Source: Caproicibacter fermentans
Lineage (GTDB): Bacteria; Bacillota; Clostridia; Oscillospirales; Acutalibacteraceae
DNA: 37,176 nucleotides
Direction: 5' to 3'
NCBI RefSeq assembly: GCF_009746625.1
Contig: NZ_VWXL01000061.1
Coordinates: 1 to 37,176 of the forward strand
Shown: in pieces, positions 16,444 through 24,948 of the stretch
How positions within the stretch are numbered: the first letter of the stretch is position 1
How the letters are laid out: the number at the start of each line of letters is the position of its first letter
Translations under genes and position numbers: made by a program
The notes under the pieces: generated by a model
What the model saw: only the letters and a program-made list of their open reading frames with translations
Told to the model about the DNA's origin: nothing
Database searches by the model: none

Positions 16444-16782
16444 TTGGATTGTGTATTTTGCAAAATCGCCGCGGGAGAAATCCCTTGTAAAAAGGTTTAT
16501 GAGGACGACCGGATTTTGGCGTTTTGTGATCTGGAGCCTCAGGCGCCGGTTCACATTCTTCTGATTCCAAAGGAGCACATCGCTTCCGCCGCCGAAATTA
16601 CGCCGGAAAACAGCGCGGTTGTTGCCCATATCTACGAAGTCGCGGCTCAGCTTGCAAAGGAAAACAAGCTGGAGGGCGGGTTTCGCATTGTCTGCAACGC
16701 GGGCGCGGACGGCGGTCAGTCGGTGCCGCATCTGCATTTTCATCTGCTGGGCGGCCGCTCGATGAAATGGCCTCCGGGCTGA
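16444..16782 (+). CDS. HIT-family nucleotide-binding protein (HinT-like)
   Basis: This 112-residue histidine-triad protein has the catalytic HLHFHLLGGR at its C-terminus, and CVFCKIAAGEIPCKKVYED at the start is the standard HinT-type opening. Such proteins hydrolyse aminoacyl- or phosphoramidate-AMP conjugates, a sensible neighbour for alaS. The start is TTG at 16444 with GGAGG seven bases upstream; no ATG fits the family N-terminus. Confidence 0.93.
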   Translation: MDCVFCKIAAGEIPCKKVYEDDRILAFCDLEPQAPVHILLIPKEHIASAAEITPENSAVVAHIYEVAAQLAKENKLEGGFRIVCNAGADGGQSVPHLHFHLLGGRSMKWPPG

Positions 16783-16825
16783 CGGTGTCCGGCGTTATTC
16801 TTAACGGAAAGGTCGATCTTTTGTC

Positions 16826-17368
16826 ATGAGTGAAAAATACTATCATATGACCATTGCGGGCTGCGAACGCGACCTGCCGATTTGCCCGATCGACGAACAT
16901 CTTGACATAGCGGGCTTTATTATGCTGGGCGATGTGGAAATCACGGAAAAGACCGCCGCGGCGCTGCTTGAAAAGTGCCCGGAGCACGATGTCGTAGTGA
17001 CCGCGGAGACCAAAGGAATTCCGCTTTGCTATGAAATGGCCCGTCAGGGCTGCGGCAGATATGTCGTTGCCCGCAAGAGCGTAAAAGCATACATGAGAAA
17101 TCCGGTTTCGGTTGAAGTGAAATCCATTACCACCGACCATGTACAAAAACTCTTTCTCTCGGAGGAAGATGAAAAGATGATGCGCGGCAAGCGCGTCCTG
17201 ATTGTAGACGACGTAATCAGCACGGGGGAGTCTCTGGCCGCGATGGAAAAGCTTGTAAAGATCTACGGCGGCGAAATTGTCGGCCGGGCCTGTGTGCTCG
17301 CGGAAGGCGACGCAAAGGACCGTACGGACATCGTTTTTCTTGAGCCGTTGCCGCTGTTCTTCAAATAG
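16826..17368 (+). CDS. Phosphoribosyltransferase-fold protein
   Basis: The 180-residue protein has a type I PRTase fold with the PRPP-binding loop VLIVDDVISTGES at about 128-140 and KGIPLCYEMA for the substrate loop region. It resembles adenine/orotate-type PRTases but is not a clear match to Apt, Xpt or PyrE, so the base used is unknown. Family members include regulatory, non-enzymatic forms. It is preceded by AACGGAAAGG about 15 bases upstream of its ATG, and is followed 23 bases later by comEC. Confidence 0.85.
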   Translation: MSEKYYHMTIAGCERDLPICPIDEHLDIAGFIMLGDVEITEKTAAALLEKCPEHDVVVTAETKGIPLCYEMARQGCGRYVVARKSVKAYMRNPVSVEVKSITTDHVQKLFLSEEDEKMMRGKRVLIVDDVISTGESLAAMEKLVKIYGGEIVGRACVLAEGDAKDRTDIVFLEPLPLFFK

Positions 17369-17391
17369 GCAGCCTTTTTGGGGGAGATTAT

Positions 17392-19611
17392 ATGAGACGG
17401 CCGCTGGTGTTGGTGGGATTTTCTTATCTGCTGACGCTGGCGGCCGCGGTTTATCTGGGCGCTGAAAATTCATATCTTTTGTTCTGGTGCTGTCTGGCAC
17501 TGTTTGCGGCGACGGCTGCAATGAAAAAAACGCGCATTGTATCGGTGTTCCCGGCGGCATTTTTCACGGCGGCGGTAGCGTTTGCCCTTTTTGCGGGATA
17601 TTCCCGCGCGGTAGTGGAGCCGCCGCGTTCCCTTGACGGCGCGGATGCGACGGTGGAGGGTGCCGTCTGCGAACTGCCGTATTCCCAGAACGGGCGATGG
17701 TATTATGTGGTCAGTCTTGACTCGGTCTCCGTTTCCGGCGCGCCGCAGCGGTTTAAAATCCGCCTGTCTTCCCAGAATGAGTTGAATGTCGAACCCTATT
17801 CTCGAATCCGCTGCGGCGTCCATTTTTTCCGCCCGCAGGGAGGAGAGGGGTACAGCTCCGAATCCTATTACGAGTCGCGGGGAATCCGGATGTTTGCCTA
17901 CCTTTATGAGTACGAGCCGGTGACTGTTTCGCCGCCGGAATCAAAACCGCCGTATTATTACGCGCTTTTGCTGCGCCGGGGGATGATTTCATCGGTGGAT
18001 TCCATGCTTCCGGCAGAAGAGTCCGGCCTGATCCGGGGAATGCTGCTGGGGGACAAAACCGCGCTTCCTGCCGAGACAACAGAGAATTTTCGCACTGCAG
18101 GGGTTTCGCATCTTCTTTCCGTATCCGGTCTGCATATGGCGACCGTCGCGCAGCTTCTGCTTTTGCTGTTCGGCGTTCTTCGCATCCGGAAAAAGAAATC
18201 CGCGCCGATTGCAGGCGCCGGGATTTTTTGCTTTATGGCGGTCACGGGCTTTGTGCCGTCTGTTGTTCGCAGCGGGATCATGTGCCTGCTCTGCCTCGCC
18301 GCCCCGCTTGCTTCACGGCGGGCAGACCCGCTGAATTCGCTCGGAACGGCGGCGCTGCTTCTGTGCCTGCCGAATCCGTACGCGGCGGCGGACGTGGGTC
18401 TTCTGCTGTCCTTTTCCGCCACGCTTGGGCTGATTTTATTCGCCGGACCGATTCAACGCCGTCTGAACGCGCGCCTGGATCGATTTCGTCCGTTCAGGCC
18501 GATCGTACGGGGAGTGAATGGAATCCTTGGCACCTCGTTTGCCGCGATTGCGGCAACGCTGCCGGTGATGCTGCTGTCTTTCAAAAGCGTTTCCCTGATT
18601 GCGCCGCTTTCGAATCTGCTGATGCTGGTACCGGCATCCCTGATGATCGCGGTGTCGGCTGTCGGCGCGGTGATCGGGCTTTTTGCGCCGCAGTCGTTTC
18701 TTTTATTGCCGTTTGCGCTTGTCAGCGGGATCCTTGCAAAATATCTGCTTGCCTGCGCGCATTTTCTGGCGGGGATTCCATGCGCGAGCGTATCGGCCGC
18801 TTATGGCTATCTTACCCTTTGGCTGGCGGGCTCCGTTTTGCTGTTCGCGTTTGCATTGTACCGCGGACGAAAACTGGCCGTGACGGCAGGATTTCTCTCG
18901 GCGGTTCTCCTTCTCACGGGAATCGCGAGTGATAAGGCCGTATCGCAGGGCAGAACGCGGATTGCAGTGCTGGACGTCGGAACGGGCCTGTCCGTTGCCG
19001 TAAGCAAAAACGGACATACGGAGGTTTTTGGGTGCGGAGGGTACAATTCAAACGCCGTGACGGGGTATCTAAGGGGAAGAAACATCGGCGCGCTCGACGG
19101 CTTGTGTCTTTTGACACAGAACAGGGACGAAGCCGTTAATTCGGCTGAATTGCACCGGCAATTCTCCATCGATGATTTTTCCGCGCCGGCGGGAAGCCGT
19201 TATGACGGATTTGCATTGGAAACAGCCGCCGGGTGCAAATCGGTTTCCTGGCAGGAAAATCCTCTGTCAGACCGGATGTGGAGGAATGTGGAAATCCAGG
19301 AGGCCGGCTGCGGAGCAAGCCGGGCCGTCCGGATCAGGGTTCAAAATCTGTACCTGCTGCTTTTGCCGGTCGGGGCGGAGGTATCTCTGCTGCCGCAGAG
19401 CTGGTGCAGCCCGGATTTTTTAATTACGGACATGCCGCCTGCCGAAACCTCCGGATTGCGCCCGACGTGTACGGTCCTTTCCATGGATCTGCAGGATCTC
19501 TGTAAACTTTCACCCCAAGGCGGGAAGCATACACTTTGGACGGGCGGGTTTGGCACGATTGTACTTGAATCGAAGGAGGACCGGACACTGACGGTCGGAA
19601 GGGAGCCATAG
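17392..19611 (+). CDS. comEC: ComEC/Rec2 DNA-uptake channel with degenerate C-terminal domain
   Basis: ComEC carries single-stranded DNA across the membrane in competence. The order is two N-terminal membrane helices, an OB-like DUF4131 region (about 75-195) and the competence domain of about ten helices (205-505) with GMLLGDKTALP and AGVSHLLSVSGLHMA. A beta-lactamase-like C-terminus (524-735) follows. The metal-binding signature is gone: VLDVGTGLSVAV (from 526) replaces the usual LDVGQGDA. LTQNRDEAV (from 574) stands where THPHADH is expected. Length of 739 is normal. The GGGGGAG ribosome binding site precedes ATG 17392. The nuclease function is probably lost or supplied by another protein. 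Confidence 0.93.
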   Translation: MRRPLVLVGFSYLLTLAAAVYLGAENSYLLFWCCLALFAATAAMKKTRIVSVFPAAFFTAAVAFALFAGYSRAVVEPPRSLDGADATVEGAVCELPYSQNGRWYYVVSLDSVSVSGAPQRFKIRLSSQNELNVEPYSRIRCGVHFFRPQGGEGYSSESYYESRGIRMFAYLYEYEPVTVSPPESKPPYYYALLLRRGMISSVDSMLPAEESGLIRGMLLGDKTALPAETTENFRTAGVSHLLSVSGLHMATVAQLLLLLFGVLRIRKKKSAPIAGAGIFCFMAVTGFVPSVVRSGIMCLLCLAAPLASRRADPLNSLGTAALLLCLPNPYAAADVGLLLSFSATLGLILFAGPIQRRLNARLDRFRPFRPIVRGVNGILGTSFAAIAATLPVMLLSFKSVSLIAPLSNLLMLVPASLMIAVSAVGAVIGLFAPQSFLLLPFALVSGILAKYLLACAHFLAGIPCASVSAAYGYLTLWLAGSVLLFAFALYRGRKLAVTAGFLSAVLLLTGIASDKAVSQGRTRIAVLDVGTGLSVAVSKNGHTEVFGCGGYNSNAVTGYLRGRNIGALDGLCLLTQNRDEAVNSAELHRQFSIDDFSAPAGSRYDGFALETAAGCKSVSWQENPLSDRMWRNVEIQEAGCGASRAVRIRVQNLYLLLLPVGAEVSLLPQSWCSPDFLITDMPPAETSGLRPTCTVLSMDLQDLCKLSPQGGKHTLWTGGFGTIVLESKEDRTLTVGREP

Positions 19612-19612
19612 A

Positions 19613-20665
19613 ATGCCGGAAATTACGGAAGCCGAGCTGAAAAAGCAGATCGATCAGTCGAATTTCGCAAACCTGTATTTTTTATATGGAGAAGAAAAAT
19701 ATCTGGTGTCGCATTATACGGAACGGCTTGCGGGCAAGGCGTCCGGCCGTCAGTTTACCGACTTCAATTTTCAAAAATTCGAAGGCGATGAAACGGGGGT
19801 CGACCGGATTGCGGAGGCCGTGCAGGCGCTGCCGTTTTTCGCGGAGCGCAAGTGCGTTCTCGTGACGGACCCCGACGCCGACGCGATGAAAACGGCAGAG
19901 ATGGAAAAGTGGAAAGAACTTGTTTCATCTTTGCCGGAGACCACCGTCCTGATTGTGGCCCTTATAAACAGGGACTCGGATGAAAAGAAGGGGAAAAACT
20001 GGAAAAAATTCATCGACCTGATGAAGAAGGACGGAAATGCCGTTCGCTTCGGCAGACGGACGGGAGCGCAGCTCCAGAAGCTGCTTTGCTCCGGCGCACA
20101 AAAACGGGGCTGTCAGCTTTCATCCCGTAACGCGGACCGGCTTGTCGGCTTTTGCGGGGCGGATCTGACCACGCTCTTAAACGAGCTCGAAAAGCTTTGC
20201 TCTTACGTGAAACAGGGCGAAATCACGGCGCAGCTGATTGACCGGCTTGCCGTAAAAAACTTGGAAGCACGCGTTTTCGACCTTTCGAAAGCGGTTTTAT
20301 CGGGTTCCGGCGACCGCGCGTATTCCATTCTTGACATTCTGCTTGAACAGGGAGAAGAGCCGGTCGCGATTCTCGCGGTGCTTTCGTCAGCCTACCTCGA
20401 TCTGTACCGCGTCCGTGCGGCGATTCAGAGCGGCCTGAGCGCGACGGAACCCGCTAAATACTTTGACTATGCGCGCAAGGAATTCCGCCTCAGAAACGCG
20501 GAGAAAGACTCGGCGAGATATCCGGACGGAATGTACCGGGAAAGCCTGAAAGAGCTTCTTTCGGCGGATATGGACCTGAAAAGCTCGCGCGGCAGCCGCC
20601 GCACCGTTCTGGAAAAACTGATCGCAAGGCTTTTGATTCTGGCGGAAAGGGGAAATACGGCTTGA
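19613..20665 (+). CDS. holA: DNA polymerase III delta subunit
   Basis: HolA opens the sliding clamp as part of the clamp loader. The 350-residue protein has the family's N-terminal NLYFLYGEEKYLVSHY, then KFEGDE, VDRIAEAVQALPFFAERKCVLV, and an AAA+-type lid and C-terminal collar domain (LEARVFDLSKAVLSG onward). It starts one base after the comEC stop and shares its end with the TTG start of the RNase M5 gene. The comEC-holA pairing is classical in Firmicutes. Confidence 0.95.
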   Translation: MPEITEAELKKQIDQSNFANLYFLYGEEKYLVSHYTERLAGKASGRQFTDFNFQKFEGDETGVDRIAEAVQALPFFAERKCVLVTDPDADAMKTAEMEKWKELVSSLPETTVLIVALINRDSDEKKGKNWKKFIDLMKKDGNAVRFGRRTGAQLQKLLCSGAQKRGCQLSSRNADRLVGFCGADLTTLLNELEKLCSYVKQGEITAQLIDRLAVKNLEARVFDLSKAVLSGSGDRAYSILDILLEQGEEPVAILAVLSSAYLDLYRVRAAIQSGLSATEPAKYFDYARKEFRLRNAEKDSARYPDGMYRESLKELLSADMDLKSSRGSRRTVLEKLIARLLILAERGNTA

Positions 20666-21246
20666 TCCATGTGAAGGAAGCAGTGATTGTAGAGGGAAAA
20701 TACGATAAAATCAAATTGTCTTCCATGATCGACGGCCTGATTCTGCAAACCAACGGCTTCCGGATTTTTAAGGATCCGCAGCAGATGGCGCTGATCCGCT
20801 CGCTTGCAGATTCCCGGGGCATATTAATTCTGACCGACAGCGATTCGGCCGGGTTTGTGATTCGAAATTATCTGTCAGGCTGTATTGCGCCGGAAAAAAT
20901 CCGGCATGTCTATATTCCGGATCTTCTGGGAAAGGAAAAACGAAAGGGGAAACCATCCAAGGAGGGCAAATTAGGCGTGGAGGGAATGCCGCTTGCCGTC
21001 CTGAAGGAAGCGCTTCTTCGCGCCGGAGTCGGGGTGGGGGAGGAACAGGCAACTGCTTCCCGCCGTATTACGAAAGCCGATTTATTTGCTCACGGCTTGT
21101 CCGGAGGTCCTGAAAGCGCCAAAAAGCGCGCCGTGCTGCTGAAACGGCTCTCCCTACCGGAATATTTATCCGCGAATGCTTTGCCGGAAGTGCTCAGCGG
21201 AATGATGAGCTATGATGAATTTGTCCGAATCGCGGCAGAACTATAA
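20662..21246 (+). CDS. rnmV: Ribonuclease M5 (5S rRNA maturation)
   Basis: RNase M5 trims the 5S rRNA precursor. The TOPRIM domain occupies about 5-90, with EAVIVEGKYD (catalytic Glu) and LILTDSDSAGF (DxD). The C-terminal DUF4093-like part reads VEGMPLAVLKEAL ... ITKADLFAHGL, as in clostridial members. The start TTG at 20662 overlaps the holA stop; GTG at 20671 is an alternative. It is usually next to ksgA, but here it follows holA. The 194-residue length fits. Confidence 0.92.
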   Translation: MIHVKEAVIVEGKYDKIKLSSMIDGLILQTNGFRIFKDPQQMALIRSLADSRGILILTDSDSAGFVIRNYLSGCIAPEKIRHVYIPDLLGKEKRKGKPSKEGKLGVEGMPLAVLKEALLRAGVGVGEEQATASRRITKADLFAHGLSGGPESAKKRAVLLKRLSLPEYLSANALPEVLSGMMSYDEFVRIAAEL

Positions 21247-21265
21247 AAAAATTAGCAATTTTGTG

Positions 21266-21295
21266 TTGACAATCAGACGGAAAAGATGATATAAT
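21266..21295 (+). promoter_or_regulatory. Promoter of the tRNA-Leu gene
   Basis: TTGACA (21266-21271) and TATAAT (21290-21295) are separated by 18 bases, about 12 bases ahead of the mature tRNA. Confidence 0.85.
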
Positions 21296-21307
21296 GCTTC
21301 TTGCTGA

Positions 21308-21392
21308 GCGCGAGTGCTGGAATTGGCAGACAGGCACGTTTGAGGGGCGTGTGTTGTATGACGTACGGGTTCAAGTCCCGTCTCGCGCACCA
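21308..21392 (+). tRNA. tRNA-Leu (anticodon GAG)
   Basis: The acceptor stem GCGCGAG (21308-21314) pairs with CTCGCGC (21382-21388), and the encoded ACCA follows. The anticodon stem CACGT/GCGTG holds the loop TTGAGGG, giving anticodon GAG (leucine CUC/CUU). A long variable arm and GGTTCAAGTCC T-arm are present, as expected for a class II tRNA of 85 bases. Confidence 0.97.
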
Positions 21393-21395
21393 TGC

Positions 21396-21444
21396 CGAGT
21401 GTTCTTATAGCATTTGAAAGTGCTGTAAGAACACTCGCTTTTTT
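21396..21444 (+). terminator. Terminator of the tRNA-Leu gene
   Basis: CGAGTGTTCTTATAGCA (21396-21412) pairs with TGCTGTAAGAACACTCG (21421-21437), one mismatch, and is followed by a run of six T. It lies directly between the tRNA and the end of the adjacent minus-strand recombinase gene. Confidence 0.9.
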
Positions 21445-21450
21445 ATATGT

Positions 21451-23160
21451 TTATCCCGCCATCTGCGCTTGGGAGTAGCTTACGGCTACTCCTTTTCTCG
21501 TCTGTATCAGAACGTCGGGTTCCGGCAGCGCTGTAACATCCGGTATTTCAATGGAGCCAATACAATTATAATGAATGGTCAGCTTCTGGGCATATACTCC
21601 GTTCATCTTTTCGGCCTGATGAACTTCAATATGATCGATCAGCTCATTCAGCATACTCGGCGTGAGTTTTCTGGCTCTGGTGTATTTACGCACGGTGGCC
21701 ATAAACATATCCGTGCCTACCGTCCGTCGGCTTTCCTTGTCAAGCTCATCCCTGAGTATTTTCATTCGCCCTGCCAGTTCGCTCTGTTCATCCTCATATT
21801 GCTTAGTCATTTTTGAAAATCGCTCATCGGAAATCTTTCCGGCCACATTATCCTCATACATACGGTCAAACAGCCGGTCAATCTCCTTGTCGCGGGTCAA
21901 TAGAGAATTATATTCTTTTTGCCTCTTTTGCCGCTCAAGTTCTACCGCTTGCTGGGAATGTCCCATAACTGCTTTGACGAATTCGTCCTCATACTTGCTA
22001 GCAAATTTTGTGAGCCTGCGAATTTCTCCCAACACGACCTGTTCCAGAAAGTCAACACGGATATAATGGGTAGAAGTGCAAGTGCCCCGATTGCCTTTGT
22101 AATTGGAACAGTTAAAATACTTGATATCCGGGTTGCCCTGATTGAAGTGATAATGCAGATTGTGTCCGCAATCAGCACAGACAAGCAAACCGGAGAACAT
22201 ATTGTTTTCACCCTCATTGGTTTTCCGCTTGCGAATTTTGCCGCGTTTCTGCTGTACCTTTTCCCATGAAGCGCGGTCAACGACCGGATCGTGCACATCC
22301 TTAAAGATAACCCAATTATCACGGTCGTTTTCAATCCGTTTCTTATTCTTGTAAGATTTGCTGTACGTCTTGAAGTTGAGGATGTCCCCGCAATACTCCT
22401 GCAAAGAAAGAATCTTGGTGACGGTTGAACTGTTCCACTTCGTGGGCGGTGCGTCTTTATGCTTGCCAGGACGGTTTACACCTCGTGTCTGCCAATAAGA
22501 TATTGGAGTCAGGATACTCTCCCTTTCCAACGCGGCGGCAATCTGTTCAGGTCCGAAGCCGTCCAGAGTCATCTGATAAATCCGGCGAACGATAACGGCG
22601 GCTTCCTCATCCACAATCCAGCGTTTTGGATTGTCTGGGTCCTTGATGTAACCATAAGGCGGCTGCCCCATCGGTTCCCCGGCATTTCCTTTGATCTTAT
22701 TGCTGATACGCCGTTTTTTGCTGATATCACGGGCATACCACTCGTTGAACAGATTGCGGATCGGTGTCAGTTCATTTTCTCCCTCGGCGGTGTCCACATT
22801 ATCGGAAACTGCGACAAGTCTTATGTCGTGATCGGGGAGGAATTCCTCCGTGAGCTTTCCAACCTCAATGTAGTTTCTGCCCAAGCGCGACATATCTTTT
22901 ACGAAAACAGCCGCCGCATGGCCTTCCTCAAGTTCTTGAATCATCGCTACAAAACCGGGCCGCTCCATTGTGACACCGGAAATGCCATCGTCCGAGAAGT
23001 GGACAAGGTTGGTATATCCCTTTTCTTTGGCAACCTTTATTAAGAGTTTTTTCTGATTGCTGATGCTGTAGCTTTCGCCCTCAATATTATCATCGCGTGA
23101 CAGCCGCTCATAAAGAAAGGCTGTGTCTTCCCGATTCTTTCTCCTGTTTGACTGTTTCAT
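21451..23160 (-). CDS. tnpX: TnpX-type large serine recombinase
   Basis: This 569-residue enzyme is likely to excise and insert the transposon via a circular form. The resolvase domain starts with AFLYERLSRDDNIEGES, where the Ser of RLSRDD is the nucleophile, and has KDMSRLGRNYIEVG. The recombinase domain (PMGQPPYGYIKD onward) is followed by a zinc ribbon (CADCGH ... CSNYKGNRGTC) and a long coiled coil (about 395-480), then a C-terminal DNA-binding stretch. The start ATG at 23160 has AGGGGG four bases upstream. It appears full length. It shares architecture but little sequence with the recombinase at 1033-2529. Confidence 0.93.
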   Translation of the reverse strand: MKQSNRRKNREDTAFLYERLSRDDNIEGESYSISNQKKLLIKVAKEKGYTNLVHFSDDGISGVTMERPGFVAMIQELEEGHAAAVFVKDMSRLGRNYIEVGKLTEEFLPDHDIRLVAVSDNVDTAEGENELTPIRNLFNEWYARDISKKRRISNKIKGNAGEPMGQPPYGYIKDPDNPKRWIVDEEAAVIVRRIYQMTLDGFGPEQIAAALERESILTPISYWQTRGVNRPGKHKDAPPTKWNSSTVTKILSLQEYCGDILNFKTYSKSYKNKKRIENDRDNWVIFKDVHDPVVDRASWEKVQQKRGKIRKRKTNEGENNMFSGLLVCADCGHNLHYHFNQGNPDIKYFNCSNYKGNRGTCTSTHYIRVDFLEQVVLGEIRRLTKFASKYEDEFVKAVMGHSQQAVELERQKRQKEYNSLLTRDKEIDRLFDRMYEDNVAGKISDERFSKMTKQYEDEQSELAGRMKILRDELDKESRRTVGTDMFMATVRKYTRARKLTPSMLNELIDHIEVHQAEKMNGVYAQKLTIHYNCIGSIEIPDVTALPEPDVLIQTRKGVAVSYSQAQMAG

Positions 23161-23257
23161 AAATCCCCCTTTCCGGCAGTCAAATAAGCAGTATTTACAG
23201 GATAAGGTATACCATATCGACCGCCGATTGTCACGCTTGCCGTGTTGTCACTTATAC

Positions 23258-23455
23258 TCAAAGCCGATCTGCGTCGGCTCTCATCAGTTTTATTAAAATG
23301 GTTCCCAGTGTGTCATGCCCTTCTGTTTTAAAAACAGGTTCGACAATGAAAGTCTTACCGTCCACCTTATAGGTAGATGTTTTATCTAAACGACTGCGCC
23401 CGGAAGCGCTGGGCGGTATATTACTGTTATGGACAGCAGTTCTTGTATTTTCCAT
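23258..23455 (-). CDS. tnpW: TnpW-like transposon protein
   Basis: This small 65-residue protein sits just upstream of the recombinase gene. The segment YKVDGKTFIVEPVF followed by ETAEDKL-like (DTLGTILIKLM) sequence is characteristic of TnpW proteins, which precede tnpX in Tn4451-type elements. Their role is unknown. The start ATG at 23455 has GGAGG seven bases upstream. Confidence 0.8.
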   Translation of the reverse strand: MENTRTAVHNSNIPPSASGRSRLDKTSTYKVDGKTFIVEPVFKTEGHDTLGTILIKLMRADADRL

Positions 23456-23475
23456 TATTATGCCTCCGTCCAGAT

Positions 23476-23549
23476 AAAAAGCAGCCGCGCCGTATATTTC
23501 GTATTTGCACTGCCATCGTGGGCAATGCGGAGCAATTACGGCGCGGCTG
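23476..23549 (-). terminator. Minus-strand hairpin with T-run ahead of tnpW
   Basis: CAGCCGCGCCGTA (from 23482) and TACGGCGCGGCTG (23537-23549) are exact reverse complements about 42 bases apart. On the minus strand the second arm is followed by CTTTTTATC. It would end transcripts arriving from the sigma factor side, or act as an attenuator for tnpW-tnpX. Confidence 0.55.
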
Positions 23550-23985
23550 TCCCTTTGTTTCGATTTGCGTTTATATTTACAGACATTCCGGACGAACAGG
23601 CGGCGTACCTGTTACCATAGGAATCGCACCTCCCTCCATGATGATGGCGGGCCGTTCTCATTGCCTGCGACGGTTTTATCACGCTCGGACTGTGACTGAA
23701 CGGAAGTTTCATTACATACAGATGATTGCCGCAGAGCCGCCCGCGCCTAAAAGACGCTGCTCTGCCTGCGGCGCTGGTGTTTTTCGCTTCTTTTCCGTTA
23801 CGCTGAAATCCAATCACCCTCTCCCGCGTAAGGAAAGATCGTGGCGCACCCGCCGTGAGGCTCCCTGTATGCCGCTGCTTGCGGTATGTATCCGGCTTGT
23901 CCCTTATGAAATTTTCAAGGCTCAGCGAGGAATAAAAACAATTCCCTCATAAGCCTTTTCATTTTTGGGGCAAAAGTAAGTGAGC
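23550..23985. other. Non-coding stretch inside the transposon remnant
   Basis: I see no gene with a ribosome binding site and family-like protein on either strand. The short open frames here are low in conserved features. It may hold decayed small genes that usually lie between the sigma factor and tnpW. Confidence 0.4.
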
Positions 23986-24411
23986 TTAAAGGGACTTTTT
24001 CAAAAACTTTTCCATGTTTTCAAGTCCCCGGTCGATAGCGTCACCAACCACAGCCTTACTGACACCCTCAGCTTTGGCAATGGCGCTTTTGCTCATCCCC
24101 AAGAAGTAGTGAGCATAGATGCGTTTGGCCTGCTTGTCCGGCAAAGAGGCAATGGCGGCATGAAGCTGTTCTGTCGTGACTTTACGTTCGTAGATTTCGC
24201 AGGGAGACAGAGAGGCGAACAGGATGTCCTTCTCAATGTCATCGCCCCGATCCAAAGAATAATACGCTTTATGGCGGTATCTCCGCAGGTAGTACGCGGC
24301 TTCAGTATGTTCATACGCATCCATGAGCGCCACAACCTCGTTCGGCACTTCGATGATGCAGTCGGTGGTATAGAAATCGGGATAATATTTCCGCAGATTG
24401 ATTTTGACCAT
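23986..24411 (-). CDS. Conjugative-transposon-type sigma-70-like factor
   Basis: This 141-residue protein of the small sigma-like family is found in Tn916-like and clostridial conjugative transposons. The N-terminal MVKINLRKYYP and EVVALMDAYEHTEAAYYLRRYRHKAYYSLDRG are near-invariant in such elements. The C-terminal helix-turn-helix reads ASLPDKQAKRIYAHYFLGMSKSAIAKAEGVSKAVVGDAI, resembling region 4. The start at 24411 has GGAGG eight bases upstream; the frame is open to 24531 without signals. It presumably regulates element genes. Confidence 0.9.
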   Translation of the reverse strand: MVKINLRKYYPDFYTTDCIIEVPNEVVALMDAYEHTEAAYYLRRYRHKAYYSLDRGDDIEKDILFASLSPCEIYERKVTTEQLHAAIASLPDKQAKRIYAHYFLGMSKSAIAKAEGVSKAVVGDAIDRGLENMEKFLKKSL

Positions 24412-24500
24412 TTTACATTCCTCCGTTTCGATTTTTGGGTTTGGGCAAATCGAAACAGAGGTGGCGGGGATCGGCAACGGACTGAATACCCCTTTGTGCA

Positions 24501-24538
24501 GCAAAAAACGCCCAGTTGGAGCGAACTCCAATGTGCGT
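24501..24538 (-). terminator. Orphan minus-strand terminator
   Basis: TTGGAG (24516-24521) and CTCCAA (24526-24531) form the stem top around CGAA, extended by ACGC/GCGT. On the minus strand the hairpin is followed by GTTTTTT. No gene now ends here on that strand. Confidence 0.6.
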
Positions 24539-24663
24539 TGATAAATTGGAATATATTATTACCGTCAAATAAATAGGTAAAAAGGGCATACTGGAATGTT
24601 ATCATTTAAGTAGAGTCGACAAGCACCCAAAATCTGATAAAATAAGAATGAGGAGAAAGGTGT

Positions 24664-24948
24664 TTGAAGATGAAAAGGTATAATAAAAAATTCAAAGCAG
24701 AAGCGTTGAAGTTGTCCGACGAAATCGGAGTAAAAAAGGCTGCAGCGCAGCTTGGCATTCAGTATTACACCATTACCGACTGGCGGAAGAGCCGCAAGGC
24801 TACGGAAGGGGCGTCAAAGCCTATCCTCACCGATGGTGAGATGCAAATACGCAATAGTCAACTTGAACGTGAGAATGCCGAGCTAAGGCATGCAAATGAT
24901 ATTTTAAAGGACGCACTCGGTTTTTTCCCAAAAGAACGGAAGAAGTAA
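24664..24948 (+). CDS. IS3-family transposase OrfA
   Basis: OrfA is the DNA-binding half of the transposase, 94 residues long. A helix-turn-helix lies at about 4-50 (RYNKKFKAEALKLSDEIGVKKAAAQLGI ... ITDWRKS), and a leucine-zipper-like helix follows (LERENAELRHANDILKDAL). The CCCAAAAG stretch at 24927-24934 near its end is where a -1 shift into the orfB frame could occur. It looks intact but is without a functional partner here. The start ATG at 24664 could alternatively be 24670. Confidence 0.88.
   Translation: MKMKRYNKKFKAEALKLSDEIGVKKAAAQLGIQYYTITDWRKSRKATEGASKPILTDGEMQIRNSQLERENAELRHANDILKDALGFFPKERKK

Larger units (their letters stand above)
21451..24538 (-). mobile_element. Remnant of a Tn4451/CTn-type transposon
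   Basis: Three minus-strand genes in the order sigma factor, TnpW and TnpX-type recombinase are the end module of many clostridial conjugative or mobilisable transposons. No relaxase, transfer or cargo genes follow, so the rest was probably lost when the IS3 copy beyond 24611 arrived. A terminator oriented on the minus strand at 24501-24538 has no gene left to serve. Confidence 0.7.

Noticed and set aside
23536-23817. Minus-strand 93-codon open frame in the transposon remnant
   Set aside because: No ribosome binding site and no recognisable sequence; it overlaps a terminator hairpin.
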